A stretch of 39,456 nucleotides of DNA from Parapedobacter defluvii (GTDB lineage Bacteria > Bacteroidota > Bacteroidia > Sphingobacteriales > Sphingobacteriaceae), in NCBI RefSeq assembly GCF_014642075.1, contig NZ_BMIK01000031.1:1-39456 (forward strand). The letters run 5' to 3'. The notes beneath the pieces are model-generated. The model did no database searches. It had not been told where the DNA came from and worked only from the letters and a program-made list of their open reading frames with translations. Below are positions 34,159 through 39,456 of this stretch, piece by piece (the first letter of the stretch is position 1; each line of letters opens with the position of its first letter). The translations under genes were made by a program, and so were the position numbers.

Positions 34159-36105
34159 TTAATATTCCAATACCGTTACTTCGGTCCTGCGATTGGCTTG
34201 GTGTTCTGCGGATGAACAACTGACGCCGTCGGCACAACGGTTTACCAACCGCGTTTCTCCATATCCCTTAGCCACCATCCGATCACGTGCAATACCGCGG
34301 CTCACTAAGTAATCCACTGCTGACTGGGCCCGCCGCTGCGACAGCGCTTCGTTATAAGCATGGCTACCCCTGCTGTCCGTATGGCTGGAAAGCTCGATTT
34401 TCAATGTCGGATTATCACGTAATGTCCGTACCAGTTCATCCAGTATCACGGCTGCATCAGGGCGGATGTTGTGTTTGTCAAAATCATAGTAAATATTTTC
34501 CAATTCAAAGGTTTGCCCTACCTGGAATACAGGTTCCAGTAATAGTGCAACCTCCAGTGTGTCAGATTTTGTAATACCCTGGGTGCTCACTTTCGCCGAA
34601 TCCGCATGATATCCCTCTTTTTGACCCAGTACGGTATAATCACGGTCCTTATCCAGTACAAATTCAAAGGTACCTTCATGGTTGCTCTGCTGTTTGGCAA
34701 CAATTTCCCGCTCACCATCAAACAAGGTCACTGCTGTAGCAGGTAGCCGGTCGCCCGTAGCCTTATCTGACGTAGTTCCCCGGAGGATAATAATAATCTT
34801 CGGCTTATCAAGTGAGAAGGAGTAGATATCATCACCTCCTTTGCCACCCCTTCTATCCGACGCAAGAAATCCGCGGAAACCAGTTCCGTCTTCCCCGTAC
34901 ACCAAATAGGCAAAATCATCCGATGCGCTATTAACGGGGTACTTCAGATTTTCGGGAGTGCTCCATTGACTTTTACTACCGGTCGATCTGAAAATATCCA
35001 GACCACCCATGCCGGGGAAACCATCACTGGAATAGTAAAGCGTTCCATCCGGTCCAATACCGGGAAACAGTTCATCACCGGCACTGTTTACTGTCGGACC
35101 GGCATTAATGGGAGTGCCCCAACTTCCATCGGATTGCCGCTCGGTAAACCAGATATCGGTGCCTCCTTGCCCTCCAGGCATATCACTTGCGAAATAAAGT
35201 ACATTTGCATCCGCCGAAAGTGCTGCATGCCCCACCGAGTATTCTTTTACGTTGTTATAAGCAAACGGTTCGGCGACCCATGCCCCGTTTTTACGTTGAT
35301 AAATGTATAGTTCCAGCAATTGCGTGCGGTATCGGCGACCCGATACCTTCTGCCGTTCACCATCTTTACCTGTGTAGGTACGGGTTACGTACAACGTGTT
35401 ACCATCTTCTTCGGAAACAATTGGCCCTACGTGGTATTCCCCGCCATTGATGTCTGCATCTGCAAATGAAGGGGCACTGAGTGAACCTTCCGAAGATAAC
35501 GAGGCAGTATACACCCGAAGGAATGCATTACCTGTCCAACCATACGTTTTACCAGATACTCCATCGGTTGGCTCTCCTGCATAATACGCCTGATCTCCCA
35601 CAGGAAAAGCGGCAAATTCCGAATTTGCGGTATTCACCGCAGCTTCATTTTTGAGCTTGTGCAACGTGGGTGAAGCCATCCAGCGTAACGCTGAATCACA
35701 TCCGGCTATCTGCACCGCTACAAATGATGCGTCGCCCGTCTGTACGGCATACGCTTCCAATTGCTTTTTAGCTTCTGCATATTTGCCGTTTACTTTGAGC
35801 ACCTCCCCGTACCGCAGCAAATTCTGCGGTGAACTGTTGGCTTGCTGCACTACGCGGGCATACCAGTTTTCCGCCGATTCGTAGTCATTCATTTTCCAGT
35901 AGCTGTCTGCCAGCCGCTCCAGATCCTGCAGACGAGGTTTACGCGTATCTACAAGCTTGGTGTACAGTTTTACTGCATTTGCGTATTCGTAGCGGCTGTA
36001 CAGTTCGTCCGCACGGTCCCGCAAGCTTGGCTGTTCCTGGGCAAAGGTGAAGCTCACAAACAGCATCAGCATACCGATTATTATTCCTGAGTATCTTTTG
36101 TTCAT
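34159..36105 (-). CDS. PorE-like OmpA protein (TPR, PD40, CRD, OmpA)
   Basis: Exported protein of 648 aa with the domain order of T9SS component PorE: TPR-like helices (about 28-150), PD40-type beta-propeller repeats (about 165-435, with SDMPGGQGGTDIW and SSDGFPGMGGLDIF blades), a carboxypeptidase-regulatory-like domain (about 440-525) and a C-terminal OmpA peptidoglycan-binding domain (about 533-648, with SSHTDSRGSHAYNEALSQRRA). The signal peptide is MNKRYSGIIIGMLMLFVSFTFAQ. I use this ATG at 36105; the frame can be extended to TTG at 36138. It follows the PorP/SprF-like gene by 38 bp. It probably anchors that partner and the adhesin export apparatus to peptidoglycan. Confidence 0.88.
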   Translation of the reverse strand: MNKRYSGIIIGMLMLFVSFTFAQEQPSLRDRADELYSRYEYANAVKLYTKLVDTRKPRLQDLERLADSYWKMNDYESAENWYARVVQQANSSPQNLLRYGEVLKVNGKYAEAKKQLEAYAVQTGDASFVAVQIAGCDSALRWMASPTLHKLKNEAAVNTANSEFAAFPVGDQAYYAGEPTDGVSGKTYGWTGNAFLRVYTASLSSEGSLSAPSFADADINGGEYHVGPIVSEEDGNTLYVTRTYTGKDGERQKVSGRRYRTQLLELYIYQRKNGAWVAEPFAYNNVKEYSVGHAALSADANVLYFASDMPGGQGGTDIWFTERQSDGSWGTPINAGPTVNSAGDELFPGIGPDGTLYYSSDGFPGMGGLDIFRSTGSKSQWSTPENLKYPVNSASDDFAYLVYGEDGTGFRGFLASDRRGGKGGDDIYSFSLDKPKIIIILRGTTSDKATGDRLPATAVTLFDGEREIVAKQQSNHEGTFEFVLDKDRDYTVLGQKEGYHADSAKVSTQGITKSDTLEVALLLEPVFQVGQTFELENIYYDFDKHNIRPDAAVILDELVRTLRDNPTLKIELSSHTDSRGSHAYNEALSQRRAQSAVDYLVSRGIARDRMVAKGYGETRLVNRCADGVSCSSAEHQANRRTEVTVLEY

Positions 36106-36143
36106 GTCTCTACGGTTTAAAAGAAACTGTTTTATCAATTACA

Positions 36144-37154
36144 TTAGAAAAATCGCGGGCTTAATATCCGCTGCTGTTTAGATCCGAAGGTGATTCCCAA
36201 CGTGATTTCGTGCGACCCGTTTTGGACATTTGAAAGCCGGCTGACAATATGGTCGTAAGAATATCCGATGCGCAACGCATTAGTCACATAAATTTGGGTT
36301 ACCGCCGAAAACGAGTTACGTCCGCTGAGGCTATTACCACTCACCCGATTATATTCCCGTTCAAAAACCGTCACTCCCGTACGCCAGCCTGCTCCCAACC
36401 AGAAGCGATCACCAAAGATAAACATCGCATTCAAATCCAGACTTGTCGGCCCTTTAAAGTCTTCTTTCACTAGTAAACTTGGTCTCAACTTCAATCCTTT
36501 AGAAAGATCGAACAGGGCTCCACCGATGAAATACAGGTGGCGCTTACGGCGTATATTATCCGTCGTAGTATTGTCCCACCGGAAGATATTATTACTTTGA
36601 TCGCCGGAAAGCAGGTCCATCACTGATACGCCCGCGTACCACCTAGGGTTATAATAATATACCCCGAAACGAATATCAGGTACCCAATTGCTGATTTTCC
36701 CTGCCGGCAGCACCTGATCTCCCCCTTCTACGGGATCAAGCAGTGCACCATCCAAACTGTACTGTGTAACACCGGCCCCGATTCCGAAGCTTAGCCGTTG
36801 GGTATCCTCCTCGTTTAACCGCAGGCGAAACGCATAATTGGCATAAGCCGAAGTTGCTGACTGGGGTCCCAGTTTATCCGCTGTGACCTGCAAGCCCAAA
36901 CCATGGCGTTTATGAATGGGATCTGCAAGTCCATCGATAGACAACAGGCCCGTCTGCGGTGCCCCATCGAGCCCAACCCATTGGCTACGCAGTCCCAATT
37001 GACCAAACCACTCCTCTTTATATCCCGCATATGCAGGATTCACACTCATTGAATTAAAGATATACTGCGTAAATTGGATATTCTGCTGTGCCTGGGCTTC
37101 CCAAGCGAAACCGATGCCGATTGCTAATATCGCTAACTTAATATGATGCTTCAT
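36144..37154 (-). CDS. PorP/SprF-family T9SS outer membrane protein
   Basis: Outer membrane beta-barrel protein of 336 aa with signal peptide MKHHIKLAILAIGIGFAWEAQAQQ. Family blocks include NIQFTQYIFNSMSVNPAYAGYKE near the start, GLRSQWVGLDGAPQTG, and the C-terminal ITLGITFG strand. SprF-type proteins are needed for secretion or surface attachment of partner proteins with type B C-terminal domains, and the adhesin encoded just upstream carries such a domain. It is the middle gene of the adhesin - SprF - PorE-like run, 79 bp after the adhesin stop. Confidence 0.92.
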   Translation of the reverse strand: MKHHIKLAILAIGIGFAWEAQAQQNIQFTQYIFNSMSVNPAYAGYKEEWFGQLGLRSQWVGLDGAPQTGLLSIDGLADPIHKRHGLGLQVTADKLGPQSATSAYANYAFRLRLNEEDTQRLSFGIGAGVTQYSLDGALLDPVEGGDQVLPAGKISNWVPDIRFGVYYYNPRWYAGVSVMDLLSGDQSNNIFRWDNTTTDNIRRKRHLYFIGGALFDLSKGLKLRPSLLVKEDFKGPTSLDLNAMFIFGDRFWLGAGWRTGVTVFEREYNRVSGNSLSGRNSFSAVTQIYVTNALRIGYSYDHIVSRLSNVQNGSHEITLGITFGSKQQRILSPRFF

Positions 37155-37233
37155 AGCTATTGTTTTTCAAATTATCTCTGACAAGCCGTTACTTGAACGG
37201 AGGGTATCGAATCCTTATTTGTGCAAATTAATA

Positions 37234-39456
37234 TTACTGACGTTTGATAAGTACCCATCCTGCGTACCGCTCACGTACGCTGCCATCGTGAGTGATGATT
37301 ACATAATAGTAAGTTCCTTCATTCAAGCCTTGTCCATCCCAATTGTTACGGTAGTTGTTATTACGATAGACCTCATTACCCCAACGATTTACAACTGTTA
37401 TCTCCACTTTTTCGAAGCCTTCAAGACCCACGATTTCGAAGACATCGTTACGTCCGTCCCCATTCGGGGTAAATACGTTCGGTATCTTGAACGGACGAGT
37501 GTTGACAGTTACGCTAATACTGGCAACATTGGATACCAGTCCATTTTCGTCACTTACCTCATAGGTAACCGTACTTGTGCCCGTGAAGTTTTCATCGGGT
37601 TCGAACGTTACGGTTCCTTGCGCATTGACCGTATACCGTCCTTCTCCGGGGATTGTCACTGAAGTGACGCGATTTCCGGACGCATCGATCAATTTTACGG
37701 TAGCCGGTACGATGGGACTGCTTCCTGCTTCATCATTATTCAATATAGGTATCGTCACTGGTTGACGATACGGGGTAGTTGCCCGGTCGTCTACGGCAGT
37801 CGGCGCAATTTCCGCAGCTACACCTTCGACAACGACTTCAATCGTACCCTCGTTTGACTCCAGTCCGTTTTCATCTTTTACTGTATATTTCACAGTGCTC
37901 TCTCCTACATAGTCCGGATCGGGGGTAAACGTCACCCTTCCATCTGTACTTACCGTATAGGTACCTTCTCCTTCGATAGTCACTTCTGTCACTTTCTCCC
38001 CAGTTGATGGATCAATCAGGCGGACCGATTCAGGAACCAACGAACTGCTACCCTCTTTATCGTTTGTTAACACAACGATCGTTATCGGCTCGCCTTGATT
38101 GGTATTGCCATTATCGTCGTTAGCTGTTGGTCCTGTAATTACAGGTACTTCTGGCGATTCCGGGTGTTCGGTTTCCGGATGCTCCGGGTCACCGCCTGTC
38201 ACGGTGGCAATGTTCCTTATCGCATCTACACCTTCTAACTCGGCCACTACCTGTACTTTAAAGCTTACCGAAACCTCTTTTCCATACGGAACATCAATGG
38301 TCCAGCTAAGTTTGTCATTACTCAGTTCTCCTCCATGGGTTGCACTGCCCGTCACATAGGTGGTGTGGGCGGGAATTTGGTCTTCAATGGTGATACCTTC
38401 GTAATCTGTATCTCCTGTATTTTTAACGATGATGGAATAAATCAGTTCTTCACCGGCTTGTGCATTGCCGTCGCCGGTAGCGTCTGACACCGTCTTTTCC
38501 GAATCAAATTGAGATCCAGAATCTGTTGGCACCTCAACTTCCGGCTCTTCGGGTTGCCCGGGATCGTCACCGGTGACTTTCGCTACGTTGCGGATTGATT
38601 CAACTCCCGTCAGGTCATCTGCTACCACCACCGTGAAGCTCACCTCACGGCTTTCGCCGAACGGTACGTCGACCGTCCAGGTCAATGTATTGCCGCTCAG
38701 GCTGCCGCCCTCGCTCGCGCTGCCTTCCTTGTAGGCCGTGTTCGCGGGGATCGCGTCGCTGACGGTAATGCCGTCATAGTCCACGTCACCCGTATTGGTA
38801 ACCGTGATCGTATAGGTCAGCTCTTCGCCCGCCTTCACCTCGGACTTATCAGCCGTCTTCTCGCTGCTGAACGATTTCACCGGATCCGTCGGTGTCTCCA
38901 CTTCCGGTTCTTCGGGTTTCCCGGGATCGTCACCGGTGACTTTCGCTGCGTTGCGGATTGATTCAACTCCCGTCAGGTCGCTGTCAACCACCACCGTGAA
39001 GCTCACCCCGCGGCTTTCGCCGAACGGCACGTCGACCGTCCAGGTCAATGTATTGCCGCTCAGGCTGCCGCCCTCGCTCGCGCTGCCTTCCTTATAGCTT
39101 GTGTTCGCCGGGATCGCATCCGTTATCGTGATGCCGTCATAATCCACGTCGCCCGTGTTGGTAACCGTGATCGTGTAGGTCAGCTCCTCGCCCGCCTTCA
39201 CCTCGGACTTATCAGCCGTCTTCTCGCTGCTGAACGATTTCACCGGATCCGTCGGTGTCTCCACTTCCGGTTCCTGCGGCTCGCCCGGGTCATCGCCCGT
39301 GACCACAGCCGCGTTGCGGATTGATTCAACCCCCGTCAGGTCGCTGTCAACCACTACCGTGAAGCTCACCCCGCGGCTTTCGCCGAACGGCACGTCGACC
39401 GTCCAGGTCAATGTATTGCCGCTCAGGCTGCCGCCCTCGCTCGCGCTGCCTTCCTT
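37234..39456 (-). CDS. Large T9SS type B adhesin with DUF11 repeats (partial)
   Basis: C-terminal 740 residues of a secreted surface protein; the frame stays open to the window edge, so the start lies outside. From the edge inward come three complete DUF11-type repeats and part of a fourth (38180-39456), two Ig-like tandem domains (38133-37825 and 37809-37504), and a C-terminal gliding-motility-type T9SS type B domain (37497-37237) with NVFTPNGDGRNDVF and VVNRWGNEVY. The DUF11 units near the edge are almost identical in DNA, while those nearer the sorting domain have diverged. The product is probably exported by T9SS with the SprF-like partner and used for adhesion or gliding. Confidence 0.9.
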   Translation of the reverse strand, partial: KEGSASEGGSLSGNTLTWTVDVPFGESRGVSFTVVVDSDLTGVESIRNAAVVTGDDPGEPQEPEVETPTDPVKSFSSEKTADKSEVKAGEELTYTITVTNTGDVDYDGITITDAIPANTSYKEGSASEGGSLSGNTLTWTVDVPFGESRGVSFTVVVDSDLTGVESIRNAAKVTGDDPGKPEEPEVETPTDPVKSFSSEKTADKSEVKAGEELTYTITVTNTGDVDYDGITVSDAIPANTAYKEGSASEGGSLSGNTLTWTVDVPFGESREVSFTVVVADDLTGVESIRNVAKVTGDDPGQPEEPEVEVPTDSGSQFDSEKTVSDATGDGNAQAGEELIYSIIVKNTGDTDYEGITIEDQIPAHTTYVTGSATHGGELSNDKLSWTIDVPYGKEVSVSFKVQVVAELEGVDAIRNIATVTGGDPEHPETEHPESPEVPVITGPTANDDNGNTNQGEPITIVVLTNDKEGSSSLVPESVRLIDPSTGEKVTEVTIEGEGTYTVSTDGRVTFTPDPDYVGESTVKYTVKDENGLESNEGTIEVVVEGVAAEIAPTAVDDRATTPYRQPVTIPILNNDEAGSSPIVPATVKLIDASGNRVTSVTIPGEGRYTVNAQGTVTFEPDENFTGTSTVTYEVSDENGLVSNVASISVTVNTRPFKIPNVFTPNGDGRNDVFEIVGLEGFEKVEITVVNRWGNEVYRNNNYRNNWDGQGLNEGTYYYVIITHDGSVRERYAGWVLIKRQ
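38311..39456 (-). repeat. Tandem 363-bp DUF11-coding repeats
   Basis: Units at 39411-39049 and 39048-38686 are each 363 bp (121 codons) and nearly identical in DNA, and a fragment of another copy reaches the window edge. The next unit, 38685-38311, is 125 codons and has diverged. The near-identical units are visibly more GC-rich than the surrounding genes. Such arrays tend to expand or contract by recombination and are difficult to assemble from short reads. Confidence 0.88.

Noticed and set aside
37219-37662. A 147-codon plus-strand frame antisense to the adhesin C-terminus
   Set aside because: The sorting-domain motifs on the minus strand explain the region and the antisense product looks random.
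38311-39456. Tandem repeats as a CRISPR array or mobile element
   Set aside because: Units are 363 bp, in frame and encode DUF11 domains; there are no short repeats with spacers and no transposase.

Overview
The window looks like a chromosomal segment from a Bacteroidota bacterium, most likely a member of the Sphingobacteriaceae. The evidence is a type IX secretion (T9SS) type B sorting domain next to a PorP/SprF-like protein and a PorE-like OmpA protein, several upstream sequences matching the Bacteroidota promoter pattern TTTG/TTG - about 19 bp - TAnnTTTG, a futalosine-type menaquinone operon, a DUF1543 protein, and few Shine-Dalgarno sequences. I see no tRNA, rRNA, CRISPR array, insertion sequence or phage gene. 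Gene density is high and several convergent gene pairs overlap by a few bases.

Region 1 (1-10.6 kb) is a fairly AT-rich surface-polysaccharide locus. It holds a lone clan GH-A glycosidase lipoprotein, a leftward operon (ABC exporter, GT4, GT2, UbiA-like prenyltransferase), two rightward genes (SAM methyltransferase, GT14-like glycosyltransferase), and a leftward overlapping pair: a stand-alone receiver and a polyprenyl-phosphate sugar transferase whose N-terminus looks like a dead receiver. Region 2 (10.8-17.1 kb) is a periplasmic sugar-modification unit. A TAT-exported Gfo/Idh/MocA oxidoreductase is followed by a HEAT-repeat protein carrying two DUF1080 (3-keto-disaccharide hydrolase family) domains, and a divergent ROK-type regulator faces them. 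The oxidoreductase has a long leader with repeats and a 29-codon ORF.

Region 3 (17.1-21.3 kb) carries a 4'-phosphopantetheinyl transferase, a membrane GT2, a Nudix hydrolase, an acyl-ACP desaturase and DUF1543. Region 4 (20.8-25.1 kb) is a leftward run glmM - arginine deiminase-like - CtlX-like - DUF1543. Region 5 (25.4-34.1 kb) contains a PAP2 phosphatase/ZIP transporter pair, a MarR regulator, the operon mqnE - histidine phosphatase - mqnA, an MsbA-like ABC exporter, and an aminotransferase/prephenate dehydrogenase pair. Region 6 (34.1 kb to the end) is a leftward T9SS surface module: a large adhesin cut by the window edge, then a PorP/SprF-like protein, then a PorE-like protein, closed by a hairpin terminator.

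The most distinctive items are the receiver plus pseudo-receiver sugar transferase pair, the leader of the oxidoreductase operon, a perfect 16-bp inverted repeat inside the GT14 gene, a perfect 20-bp palindrome over the mqnE promoter, and the near-identical DUF11 repeats of the adhesin. Several of the longest possible reading frames begin at TTG; for most of these an internal ATG, sometimes backed by a promoter, is the better start and is used here.
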